Assembly (NCBI RefSeq): GCF_018403225.1
Contig: NZ_BOSG01000001.1
Span: 310,001-374,000, forward strand
Source: Paenibacillus sp. J23TS9
Lineage (GTDB): Bacteria > Bacillota > Bacilli > Paenibacillales > Paenibacillaceae
Direction of reading: 5' to 3'
Length of the DNA: 64,000 bases
A program made the translations under genes and the position numbers. Numbering within the stretch: the first letter of the stretch is position 1; each line of letters starts with the position of its first letter. The notes beneath the pieces were generated by a model. That model saw nothing but the letters and a program-made list of their open reading frames with translations, was not told where the DNA came from and made no database searches. Positions 36,286 to 43,999 of this stretch are shown one piece after another.

Positions 36286-36374
36286 AAATACATCTCCCAA
36301 GTATGAAGATGCTTTATTGAGAAATAAGTCATCATAGCAAGTTCCGAAAGATTCCACGACATGGCAGGCAGGTG

Positions 36375-37355
36375 ATGGAGCTGGTTGTTTATATTGATCT
36401 GATTTTTATCACCAATCTGCTGATAGACGGAGCGCTTCTGTGGCTTACCGCCTGGATGAGGAAGCAAAGGCTAAGGTGGTGGCGGATCACGGTCTCGGCG
36501 GCGGTAGGGGCACTGTATGTGGTGATGATGTTCCTGCCTGAACTATCATTTATGTATACCTTTATCATTAAATTTGCGTTGTCCCTGTGGATGCTCTGGA
36601 TTGCTTTTGGTTTTGGTAGTCTGCAAAACTATATCCGGAACATGGGAGCTTTTTATATTATAAACTTCGCAGCTGCCGGCGGAATAATCGGAATTCACTA
36701 TCTGCTTCAAAATACGGGAGAAATTTTTAACGGCATATGGTATACGGCTTCGGGAGGACTCTCGTTTGAACTGAAAATCGGATTTTGGTTTACGTTTATC
36801 ATGTGTTTTGTTGTCCTCATGTGGTTCAAGTTTGTTCATTCCTCAAGGCGCAAGCTGGAGAACAGACATGAGTATATGGGAGAGGTGACTGTCGAGATTG
36901 CGGGATACCGGGTAAGCTGCAAAGGTCTTCTTGATACAGGCAATCAGCTTGCTGACCCGCTCACCAGAACACCCGTGATGGTTATGGAAGCATTGCTTTG
37001 GAAGGAAAAGCTGCCCGTAACCTGGCTGGAGCGGCTAACCGAGGGGGAACCGGACAAACTTGTGCTGGAGCTTGATGATGCGGAATTTGAGTGGAGGGAC
37101 CGATTGCGGCTTGTTCCTTACCGCGGTGTCAACCGGGGTTCAGCATTCATGCTGGCGATAAAGCCGGATTTTGTGGAAATTCGAATAGGTGATCAGACAA
37201 GCCATGCGGTAAAGGTTCTGATTGGACTCGATGGGGGAAGCTTATCGGGGGACAAATCCTATCAAGCCATTATCCATCCGGACCTTGTACAAGATGCTAG
37301 AAGCGTCACGGCAGATGTGAAGCCACCAGTGGCCCCTTCTACGCTGAGCTCCTGA
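36375..37355 (+). CDS. spoIIGA: sporulation sigma-E factor-processing peptidase SpoIIGA
   Basis: A 326-residue membrane aspartic protease that removes the pro-sequence of sigmaE in the mother cell after a forespore signal. The N-terminal half has five membrane spans; the C-terminal half has the protease motif GLLDTGNQLADPLT with the catalytic Asp at about residue 187 (Asp183 in Bacillus). Its substrate sigE is the next gene. ATG 36375 is taken as start; a GTG one codon earlier is possible and the ribosome site (AGGCAGG) is weak. Confidence 0.93.
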   Translation: MELVVYIDLIFITNLLIDGALLWLTAWMRKQRLRWWRITVSAAVGALYVVMMFLPELSFMYTFIIKFALSLWMLWIAFGFGSLQNYIRNMGAFYIINFAAAGGIIGIHYLLQNTGEIFNGIWYTASGGLSFELKIGFWFTFIMCFVVLMWFKFVHSSRRKLENRHEYMGEVTVEIAGYRVSCKGLLDTGNQLADPLTRTPVMVMEALLWKEKLPVTWLERLTEGEPDKLVLELDDAEFEWRDRLRLVPYRGVNRGSAFMLAIKPDFVEIRIGDQTSHAVKVLIGLDGGSLSGDKSYQAIIHPDLVQDARSVTADVKPPVAPSTLSS

Positions 37356-37472
37356 CGATGGATGAGGAGTAGGGAAATCAAGATTATGCTTGCGAAGTTA
37401 ATTTCCCTTCGGGAAAAGGGTCATGCTTACGGAGACCATTTTTTCTACGGAAAATTTTTAGGAGGACGACAA

Positions 37473-38195
37473 ATGCTAGTAAAATGGCGATTGATAGCGC
37501 AGCTGCAATATTACCGATTCCTTTTTCTGCTGGGACTAAAAAGTGAGGAAATATACTACATCGGCGGCAGTGAGGCTCTCCCTCCACCGCTGACACGCGA
37601 GGAAGAGGAGTACCTGCTGCAGCGGCTCTCTACGGGAGACGCGGCAATCAGATCTATGCTGATTGAACGCAATCTGCGCCTGGTCGTCTACATTGCCCGC
37701 AAATTTGAAAACACAGGCATCAATATCGAGGATCTCGTTTCAATTGGTGCGATCGGTCTCATTAAAGCAGTCAATACGTTTGATCCTGAGAAAAAGATCA
37801 AGCTTGCCACTTATGCATCACGTTGTATAGAAAATGAAATCCTAATGTATCTGCGCCGCAACAGCAAAATCCGCAGTGAGGTTTCCTTTGATGAACCGCT
37901 TAATATCGATTGGGATGGCAACGAGCTCCTTCTCTCAGATGTCCTCGGAACCGAGAATGATACGATTTACCGGAATATCGAAGAACAGGTTGACCGTAAA
38001 CTGCTTCATAAGGCATTGGAAAAGCTGACAGAACGGGAGCGCATCATTATGGAGCTGCGTTTTGGACTTCAGGATGGTGAGGAGAAAACGCAAAAAGATG
38101 TCGCCGATATGCTGGGGATTTCTCAATCCTACATATCAAGACTTGAAAAACGAATCATCAAGAGACTCCGCAAAGAATTTAACAAGATGGTGTAG
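37473..38195 (+). CDS. sigE: RNA polymerase sporulation sigma factor SigE (pro-sigmaE)
   Basis: A 240-residue sigma-70 family factor for early mother-cell genes. The first about 28 residues ([20 protein letters not shown]) are the amphipathic pro-sequence that SpoIIGA removes; [20 protein letters not shown] spans the processing region. Region 2 includes [22 protein letters not shown] and the core-binding [12 protein letters not shown]; region 4 has the helix-turn-helix [26 protein letters not shown] lies 7 nt before the ATG. The length matches Bacillus SigE (239). Confidence 0.96.
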   Translation: MLVKWRLIAQLQYYRFLFLLGLKSEEIYYIGGSEALPPPLTREEEEYLLQRLSTGDAAIRSMLIERNLRLVVYIARKFENTGINIEDLVSIGAIGLIKAVNTFDPEKKIKLATYASRCIENEILMYLRRNSKIRSEVSFDEPLNIDWDGNELLLSDVLGTENDTIYRNIEEQVDRKLLHKALEKLTERERIIMELRFGLQDGEEKTQKDVADMLGISQSYISRLEKRIIKRLRKEFNKMV

Positions 38196-38210
38196 CAAAT
38201 TTTTTCACAG

Positions 38211-38239
38211 GAATAAAATGAGCCCCCAGGGAGATAATG
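38211..38239 (+). promoter_or_regulatory. sigmaF/sigmaG-type promoter upstream of sigG
   Basis: GAATA (38211-38215) and GGAGATAATG (38230-38239), 14 nt apart, fit the forespore promoter pattern (-35 GHATR, -10 GGNNANAHTR). It starts 16 nt after the sigE stop, 35 nt before sigG, and would allow forespore expression by SigF and self-amplification by SigG. Confidence 0.65.
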
Positions 38240-38273
38240 TACATTAATGTTTCTCCTTGGGAGGTATATCATC

Positions 38274-39056
38274 ATGACCCGAAACAAAGTTGAAATTTGT
38301 GGTGTGGATACCGCAAAATTGCCAGTTTTAACCAATGTGGAAATGCGGGAATTGTTCCATTCCTTACAGCAAAACAACGAACGGTCAGCCAGAGAAAAGC
38401 TGGTTAACGGCAATCTGAGACTGGTGCTCAGTGTCATCCAGCGCTTTAACAATCGGGGAGAGTTTGTCGACGATTTGTTTCAGGTAGGCTGTATCGGACT
38501 CATGAAGGCCATTGATAATTTTGACTTATCGCAAAATGTGAAATTTTCGACCTATGCGGTTCCGATGATTATCGGGGAAATTCGCAGGTACCTGAGGGAC
38601 AACAATCCGATCCGTGTCTCAAGATCTCTGCGTGATATCGCTTATAAGGCACTTCAGGTGCGCGACTCCCTAACGAACCAAAATTCAAGGGAACCGACAA
38701 TCTTCGAGATTTCCCAGGTGCTGAATGTACCTAAGGAAGATGTGGTTTTTGCTCTTGATGCCATTCAGGATCCTGTCTCTCTGTTCGAACCGATTTATCA
38801 TGACGGTGGTGATCCCATTTATGTGATGGACCAGATCAGTGATGATAAGAACAAGGATGTGCTCTGGATTGAAGAGATTGCTCTGCGCGAGGCCATGCAA
38901 CGATTGGGTCAACGGGAAAAAATGATACTTTCAATGCGCTTTTTTGAAGGGAAAACCCAAATGGAGGTTGCCGATGAAATCGGTATTTCACAAGCACAGG
39001 TGTCCCGTTTAGAGAAGTCGGCCATTCAGCAAATGCAAAAGCATGTGAAGTCTTAA
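38274..39056 (+). CDS. sigG: RNA polymerase sporulation sigma factor SigG
   Basis: A 260-residue sigma factor for late forespore genes, identical in length to Bacillus SigG. The N-terminus TRNKVEICGVDTAKLPVLTN is the family-specific start that contacts anti-sigma factors; region 2 has NLRLVLSVIQRFNNRGEFVDDLFQVGCIGLMKAIDNFD and region 4 TQMEVADEIGISQAQVSRLEKSA. GGGAGG precedes the ATG. A forespore promoter lies upstream. A terminator at 39131-39162 follows. Confidence 0.96.
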   Translation: MTRNKVEICGVDTAKLPVLTNVEMRELFHSLQQNNERSAREKLVNGNLRLVLSVIQRFNNRGEFVDDLFQVGCIGLMKAIDNFDLSQNVKFSTYAVPMIIGEIRRYLRDNNPIRVSRSLRDIAYKALQVRDSLTNQNSREPTIFEISQVLNVPKEDVVFALDAIQDPVSLFEPIYHDGGDPIYVMDQISDDKNKDVLWIEEIALREAMQRLGQREKMILSMRFFEGKTQMEVADEIGISQAQVSRLEKSAIQQMQKHVKS

Positions 39057-39130
39057 AATAAAAAACTAAAAATTGAATATTGAGGTTTTAACAGAAGCTG
39101 ATGTCTGTTTCTGTGAATCCTTTCCGTGTA

Positions 39131-39162
39131 AAGCGATCCGTTTTTTTAGGGTCGCTTTTTTT
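39131..39162 (+). terminator. intrinsic terminator after sigG
   Basis: AAGCGATCC (39131-39139) pairs with GGGTCGCTT (39149-39157) including one G-U pair, followed by seven Ts. Confidence 0.85.
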
Positions 39163-39299
39163 AGATCTTTGCAGGGATGTTTTTTATTTTGGGGATTCCT
39201 TAAAAAGAAGGGCATTTTGCCCAGACCAAACATATACTTAACGTATATGGCAGGTTAGCGGACTACAGGTTAAGGACCTATGGAAAAGGAGCTGCGGAC

Positions 39300-39647
39300 G
39301 TGATTCCAGATCATCAGGCGGTGGGGAAGAATATGAAAATATCCGATTTTCAAACCAAGGATGTCATCAATATTGTGGACGGCAAAAGGCTAGGTCAAAT
39401 CAGTGATCTTGAACTGGATCTCCGTCAAGGCCGGATTGACGCCATTGTTGTTCCGAGCTACAGCAAATTTTTGGGGCTGTTTGGCGGCGGCGCGGATTTA
39501 ATTATACCGTGGCGGAATATTGTTAAAATTGGATCGGATGTCGTTCTGGTCAAGATGGAGGAACTAAAAACGCTGCAGGACGAAAAGGATGCTGCGACCT
39601 ATGCGGAAAGGCAGGAGAGGGACCGGCGTAATTACAGGGATTTGTGA
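39300..39647 (+). CDS. ylmC: YlmC/YmxH family PRC-barrel sporulation protein
   Basis: A small protein (115 residues from GTG 39300, or 104 from ATG 39333) with one PRC-barrel domain: MKISDFQTKDVINIVDGKRLGQISDLELD and LIIPWRNIVKIGSDVVLV. The family is conserved next to sigG in sporulating Bacillota; its role is unknown. The start is ambiguous: AAAAGGAG lies 8 nt before the GTG, while homologues begin at the internal ATG, which has only GGTGGGGA upstream. A charged C-terminal tail of about 25 residues extends beyond the usual length. Confidence 0.82.
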   Translation: MIPDHQAVGKNMKISDFQTKDVINIVDGKRLGQISDLELDLRQGRIDAIVVPSYSKFLGLFGGGADLIIPWRNIVKIGSDVVLVKMEELKTLQDEKDAATYAERQERDRRNYRDL

Positions 39648-39741
39648 AGTTAATAATTAAACAGCTGTTTTTTTAATGTGAAAATGCTGAAGCTATAATT
39701 GTAGCTCTCGTATATGGTACACTGGAACTTGAGGTGAGAGA

Positions 39742-40605
39742 ATGGAACCGTTTGTTTTAAAAGAGGCTGATGGACAGCCTGCACTCTTGATGCTGGAGCC
39801 CTGGATGAGCCGTTATAACAATCTAAGTGCCGGCTTTACTGGGAGAAATGGAGGCGTGGGTAAAGCGCCTTATCATACACTGAATTGTGCTTTTCATGTT
39901 GGTGACCGTCCGGAGGATGTTATCGGAAACCGTGAGCTTGTTGCCGCTCAGCTTGGATTCTCTTTGGATGCATGGACCTGCGGAGAGCAGGTGCATCATG
40001 CGAATATCGCCGTTATTGACGGAGACAAGCAGGGGGCTGGAAGCCTAAACCGGGAGTCTGCCATTCAAGACACCGACGGGCTGCTGACGAATGTGCCTGG
40101 AGTCCTTTTGACATCCTTTTACGCGGATTGTGTTCCGCTTTTTTTCTATGATCCGAAGCAGCAGGTCGTAGGGCTTGCCCATGCCGGATGGAAGGGTACG
40201 GTTGCCCTGATTGCGGCCAGAATGGTTGAGCGTATGCAGGATACCTTTGGAAGCAAAAGTGAAGATATCATAACAGCGATTGGTCCGTCGATTGGCTCCT
40301 GCTGTTATGAGGTCGATGAAAAAGTGATGTCTCATGTCCGCGATTTAGAAAAACATTTCCTGGGTAATGAGCAGTATTCCACTTCAGATTGGTACATAGC
40401 AAAAGAAGGCGGCAAAAGCATGCTTAACTTGAAAGAAATGAATCGACACATTATGATTAAAGCAGGAATATTGCCGACTCATATCGAATGTACATCATGG
40501 TGTACAAGCTGTCGTAACGATTTGTTTTTCTCATACCGCAAGGATGGAGGAACGACAGGACGAATGGCTAGTTGGATCGGGTTAAGAGAGGTGAGCCTTC
40601 CATGA
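39742..40605 (+). CDS. pgeF: peptidoglycan editing factor PgeF (YlmD, laccase domain)
   Basis: A 287-residue DUF152/laccase-domain protein. Zinc-binding residues are visible in CGEQVHHANI, the ADCVPLFFYDP segment and GLAHAGWKGT. Family members act on purine nucleosides (phosphorolysis/deamination) and in other bacteria prevent misincorporation of serine into peptidoglycan stems, hence the name; which role applies here is not shown. GAGGTGAG precedes the ATG. Its stop overlaps the next start by 4 nt. Confidence 0.9.
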   Translation: MEPFVLKEADGQPALLMLEPWMSRYNNLSAGFTGRNGGVGKAPYHTLNCAFHVGDRPEDVIGNRELVAAQLGFSLDAWTCGEQVHHANIAVIDGDKQGAGSLNRESAIQDTDGLLTNVPGVLLTSFYADCVPLFFYDPKQQVVGLAHAGWKGTVALIAARMVERMQDTFGSKSEDIITAIGPSIGSCCYEVDEKVMSHVRDLEKHFLGNEQYSTSDWYIAKEGGKSMLNLKEMNRHIMIKAGILPTHIECTSWCTSCRNDLFFSYRKDGGTTGRMASWIGLREVSLP

Positions 40606-41294
40606 ATCTGGAAGAGCGGATACAGGAAGTCAATAAGCGGATCGAAGAGGCTTGTCTGCGCAGCGGAAGGTCTGCTGAAGAAGTGAATACCGTGGCCGTG
40701 ACCAAGTATGTATCGACTGCTATGGTAGCCAAGGTATTGGACAGTGGATTGGAAAATCTGGGTGAGAACCGCTGGCAGAATGCAGAGGAAAAATGGAATG
40801 CACTGGGCCATCGCGGAACATGGCATTTTATCGGTCATCTGCAAACAAACAAGGTGAAGGATGTGATCGGCAAGTTTGAATACATCCATTCGCTGGACAG
40901 ACTTTCGCTGGCCAAGGAGCTTGAGAAGTCCGCAGCTGCGAAAGGGTTGGTAATTAAAACCTTCGTACAGGTTAATATTTCTGGAGAAGATAGCAAATAC
41001 GGATTGGCACCGGAGGAAGCAGCAGCTTTTTTACAAGAAATTCAGAGCTTTTCCCATATTAAAGTGATCGGCCTCATGACCATGGCTCCGTTCGAGGAGA
41101 CGGCGGAAGCTACTCGTTTGGTTTTCAGAGGGCTTCGTGACTTAAGGGATGATTTGAACCGTCAGGGAGTAACACAGGAGCCGTTAACGGAGCTTTCCAT
41201 GGGCATGTCTAACGATTTTGAAGTAGCGATAGAGGAAGGAGCGACTTGGATTCGTTTAGGCAGCATTTTAGTTGGGAAACAGGAGGGGGAATGA
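40602..41294 (+). CDS. ylmE: YggS/YlmE family PLP homeostasis protein
   Basis: A 230-residue PLP-binding TIM-barrel protein (PLPBP family). The PLP lysine is in VAVTKYVS (about residue 38); [26 protein letters not shown] and the C-terminal [23 protein letters not shown] are family signatures. It regulates free pyridoxal phosphate and amino-acid balance and has no known catalytic turnover. ATG overlaps the pgeF stop (ATGA), GAGAGGTG upstream. Confidence 0.92.
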   Translation: MNLEERIQEVNKRIEEACLRSGRSAEEVNTVAVTKYVSTAMVAKVLDSGLENLGENRWQNAEEKWNALGHRGTWHFIGHLQTNKVKDVIGKFEYIHSLDRLSLAKELEKSAAAKGLVIKTFVQVNISGEDSKYGLAPEEAAAFLQEIQSFSHIKVIGLMTMAPFEETAEATRLVFRGLRDLRDDLNRQGVTQEPLTELSMGMSNDFEVAIEEGATWIRLGSILVGKQEGE

Positions 41295-41740
41295 TGAGCG
41301 TGATGAACAAATTTATGTCTTTTTTGGGATTGCAGGAGCAGGAGGAAATTGTTGAACGGGAGCAGCTCCCCGTTGAAGAAGAAGAATTTGAAACTCCACC
41401 GGTGGAAACACGTAAAAACCCAAGGGGAAATAATGTGGTCAGCATTCACTCGCAAAAAAACGTTAAGGTAATCCTGCATGAGCCTCGTTCGTATGATGAA
41501 GCCCAGGATATTGCGGATCATTTACGTTCGCATCGGACCGTTGTAGTCAATTTGCAGCGGGTGCGTACCGACCAAGCCCTGCGGATCATTGATTTTCTGA
41601 GTGGGACGGTGTATGCCTTGGGCGGAGGTATATCCAAGATTGGCGGCAACATATTTTTGTGCACACCGGATACGGTTGAAATTACAGGCACCATATCAGA
41701 AATACTGGCAGAAGAACATGATTACAACAGAATGAGGTGA
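41294..41740 (+). CDS. sepF: cell division protein SepF
   Basis: A 148-residue FtsZ-bundling protein. An N-terminal amphipathic segment ([12 protein letters not shown]) is the membrane anchor, followed by an acidic linker and a C-terminal SepF domain ([21 protein letters not shown] to [12 protein letters not shown]). It polymerises into rings that bind the FtsZ tail and FtsA-independent membrane sites. ATG 41294 is best spaced from AGGAGG (7 nt); an ATG one codon earlier overlaps the ylmE stop. Confidence 0.93.
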   Translation: MSVMNKFMSFLGLQEQEEIVEREQLPVEEEEFETPPVETRKNPRGNNVVSIHSQKNVKVILHEPRSYDEAQDIADHLRSHRTVVVNLQRVRTDQALRIIDFLSGTVYALGGGISKIGGNIFLCTPDTVEITGTISEILAEEHDYNRMR

Positions 41741-41747
41741 GCCAATT

Positions 41748-42014
41748 TTGACCGAAATCGATACAATATTACGACTGCTTTTCAATATTTACTTTTACAT
41801 GATTATTGTTTATGTGCTCATGTCCTGGCTTCCTAATCTTCGTGAAAACTTTATTGGAGAACTGCTCGCTAAGCTGGTGGAGCCTTATTTATCCCCTTTC
41901 CGGCGATTCATTCCTCCTATTTTCGGGATGCTTGATATTTCACCAATTGTCGCCCTGTTTATCCTGCAATTTGCTGAAGAAGGCTTGATCGCCATCCTTC
42001 ATCTTCTCTGGTAA
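41748..42014 (+). CDS. ylmG: YggT family membrane protein YlmG
   Basis: An 88-residue membrane protein with two hydrophobic segments around the family motif LVEPYLSPFRRFIPPIFGMLDISPIVAL. YggT/YlmG proteins are linked genetically to septum placement and osmotic tolerance, without a defined mechanism. The start is TTG after GAGGTGAG. It sits in the ylmD-H block between sepF and ylmH. Confidence 0.9.
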   Translation: MTEIDTILRLLFNIYFYMIIVYVLMSWLPNLRENFIGELLAKLVEPYLSPFRRFIPPIFGMLDISPIVALFILQFAEEGLIAILHLLW

Positions 42015-42019
42015 TTACC

Positions 42020-42802
42020 ATGAAACAGGATATATACGAGCATTTTCATCCGGATGAACGCGAGTTTGTCGATCGGGCATGGGAATGGATCGTCAATGCG
42101 GGCCAATATCATGAAACCAAACTAACGGATTTTTTGGATCCGAGACAGACGGTGATTGTTGAATCGCTGGTAAATCGTCATCCGGATGTGCATGTGCGCC
42201 TGGATGGTGGTTATGAAGGAGCGGAACGGTGCAGAGCGCTCATCGCTCCGGATTACCGTGATTTAAGTCATGAGGACATGAAACTGAAGGTGCTCAGCAT
42301 AGACTCTATCGACCAGAAATTTCTGACCCTTGAGCATGGAGATTATATGGGGTCCATTCTTGGACTGGGTGTCAAACGATCCAAAATTGGAGATATCCAC
42401 GTTTTGGAGAATGGCTGTCACACTGTCGTCTGTGAGGATATCAGTGCTTTTCTTGATATGAATTTGAATCAGGTGCACCGTATACATGTCCAGAGTGAGA
42501 TTTTGCCGATAGAGCTTTTGCGTACAAGCAAGATCTCTCTGGAGATGCTCGATATTACGGTCGCTTCTTTGCGTCTTGATGGCATTGCCTCGGATGTTTA
42601 CCGTCTCAGCCGCAGTAAGGTATTGATTCCGATACGGGCCGGACGGTGCCGCGTGAACTGGAAGACGATAGAGGATCCCTCATCCCCGTTGAAGGAAGGC
42701 GACATGGTCTCGATGCAGGGCTTTGGACGTTTCAAGGTGCTTGAGGCGGGCGATGTCACGAAAAAAGGGCGATTCCGCGTTAAAATAGGTAAATTTGTGT
42801 AG
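42020..42802 (+). CDS. ylmH: S4 domain RNA-binding protein YlmH
   Basis: A 260-residue protein with an N-terminal YlmH-type domain and a C-terminal S4 RNA-binding domain (about residues 185-245: LRLDGIASDVYRLSRSK, GDMVSMQGFGRFKV). Homologues bind ribosomes and take part in rescue of stalled 50S complexes. No clear ribosome site precedes ATG 42020; it begins 5 nt after the ylmG stop, so translation is probably coupled. Confidence 0.9.
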   Translation: MKQDIYEHFHPDEREFVDRAWEWIVNAGQYHETKLTDFLDPRQTVIVESLVNRHPDVHVRLDGGYEGAERCRALIAPDYRDLSHEDMKLKVLSIDSIDQKFLTLEHGDYMGSILGLGVKRSKIGDIHVLENGCHTVVCEDISAFLDMNLNQVHRIHVQSEILPIELLRTSKISLEMLDITVASLRLDGIASDVYRLSRSKVLIPIRAGRCRVNWKTIEDPSSPLKEGDMVSMQGFGRFKVLEAGDVTKKGRFRVKIGKFV

Positions 42803-42855
42803 ACTCTAAGCAGGAAATAGGTTTTTTCTGTCGAAATGAAATAGCTAATATCTTA

Positions 42856-42893
42856 TGAATTAATAAGGATAACCTGTCTAAATTATTAATTCA
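42856..42893. repeat. 11-bp inverted repeat upstream of divIVA
   Basis: TGAATTAATAA (42856-42866) and TTATTAATTCA (42883-42893) are exact inverted copies separated by 16 nt. The A+T-rich arms and position between ylmH and divIVA suggest an operator or promoter-region element rather than a terminator. Confidence 0.5.
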
Positions 42894-43014
42894 TTCAACT
42901 GCAAGTGGAAACTAACAAAATGTATTTCTTCGGCCGATACATTCCAAGTGGGGCTGTATCTACAGATCCGTGTGATAACAGGGAGACCTGAACATTCTTA
43001 GGAGGTGCACATCA

Positions 43015-43518
43015 ATGCCATTAACGCCACTGGATATACATAACAAGGAATTTTCCCGCCGGCTCCGGGGTTATGATGAAGATGAAGTGAATGAATTCCT
43101 CGATCAGGTCATCAAGGATTATGAAATTGTAATCCGGGAAAACAAGGAACTTCATAACCAGATGATGTCCATACAGGAAAGACTGGATCATTTCGTTCAT
43201 ATTGAAGAGACGCTTTCCAAAACCATTATTGTGGCTCAGGAAGCAGCAGATGAAGTGAAAAACAACGCCAAGAAGGAAGCACAGCTGATCATTAAGGAAT
43301 CCGAGAAGAATGCGGACCGGATTATTAACGAATCGTTGTCCAAATCGCGTAAAATTGCGATGGAAGTGGAAGAACTGAAAAAACAGGCTTCAATCTACCG
43401 TACGCGTTTCCGGACGTTGGTGGAAGCACAGCTTGAGCTTCTGAGCCAAGATGGCTGGGAAGCGCTGGAATCCTCCAATGATTCCCGGAATACCCGTGAA
43501 GCAAATGAAGTATACTAG
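43015..43518 (+). CDS. divIVA: DivIVA family septum/pole-binding protein
   Basis: A 167-residue coiled-coil scaffold that recognises curved membrane at septa and poles and recruits division, chromosome-anchoring and wall enzymes. The N-terminal membrane-binding domain is intact (LTPLDIHNKEFSRRLRGYDEDEVNEFLDQV); long coiled coils span residues 30-60 and 70-150. AGGAGG lies 9 nt before the ATG. A new promoter for ileS begins 13 nt after its stop. Confidence 0.95.
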   Translation: MPLTPLDIHNKEFSRRLRGYDEDEVNEFLDQVIKDYEIVIRENKELHNQMMSIQERLDHFVHIEETLSKTIIVAQEAADEVKNNAKKEAQLIIKESEKNADRIINESLSKSRKIAMEVEELKKQASIYRTRFRTLVEAQLELLSQDGWEALESSNDSRNTREANEVY

Positions 43519-43530
43519 GCTTCTGCTTGG

Positions 43531-43566
43531 TTGACTTTTGTTTTAAAATGGACTATAACTATAGTC
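43531..43566 (+). promoter_or_regulatory. sigmaA promoter of ileS with overlapping palindrome
   Basis: TTGACT (43531-43536), 17-nt spacer, TATAAC (43554-43559) is a good sigmaA promoter. GACTATA-AC-TATAGTC (43551-43566), a perfect 7-bp inverted repeat, overlaps the -10 element. It drives the T-box leader. Confidence 0.75.
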
Positions 43567-43614
43567 ATATCGGTTGTTGCGCTGTTGTGCAGCGACTAAA
43601 CGTATAAGTATTCA

Positions 43615-43912
43615 ATGATGGGATAAGTAAGCTTTGGATATGTTCCTCAGAGAGTTGGCGATGTGCTGCGAGCCAATGTTCAGACCGAAGCCGAAGATCC
43701 TCCCGGAGAAGTGAGGCTGAAACGTTACTAACGTGCGTAAGCTGAACCGGACTGCTGAACGTTATATCGGCTCCTTGCTGAACAAGCAAATTTTCCTTTG
43801 GGAAAACTTTTAGGCGAGGACTTGAGGAGTCGTTCTGGAATTTTTCATGAGCGGAACTAGGGTGGTCACGCGAGCAGAAGCCTCGTCCCTTTTGGGATGA
43901 GGCTTTTTTTGT
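43615..43912 (+). ncRNA. T-box leader (tRNA-Ile responsive) of ileS
   Basis: A T-box riboswitch that reads the charging state of tRNA. Marks in order: AAGTAAG near 43624 (AGTA motif), CAGAGAGTTGGC...GCCAA stem-loop, candidate isoleucine specifier ATC at 43697-43699 followed by a CCCGGAG motif, the T-box sequence AGGGTGGTCACGCG (43859-43872), and a terminator (43878-43889 with 43894-43905, then T run). The T-box varies from the usual AGGGTGGNACCGCG, but the TGGT that pairs with the tRNA acceptor end is intact. Uncharged tRNA-Ile should favour read-through into ileS. Confidence 0.88.
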
Positions 43913-43925
43913 GTTTTTTTTCGAT

Positions 43926-43965
43926 TCCCCCTAAATCCCCCTTTCCAAAGGGGGATTTAGGGGGA
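43926..43965. repeat. perfect 19-bp inverted repeat before ileS
   Basis: TCCCCCTAAATCCCCCTTT (43926-43944) pairs exactly with 43947-43965; the loop is two bases. It lies directly after the T-box terminator and 22 nt before the ileS ribosome site. The CCCCCTAAATCCCCC core resembles palindromic repeats dispersed in many bacterial genomes; as RNA it would be an extremely stable hairpin. Confidence 0.9.
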
Positions 43966-43999
43966 TGGAAAATCTTTTGAAAGATTTCGGAGGTTGATT

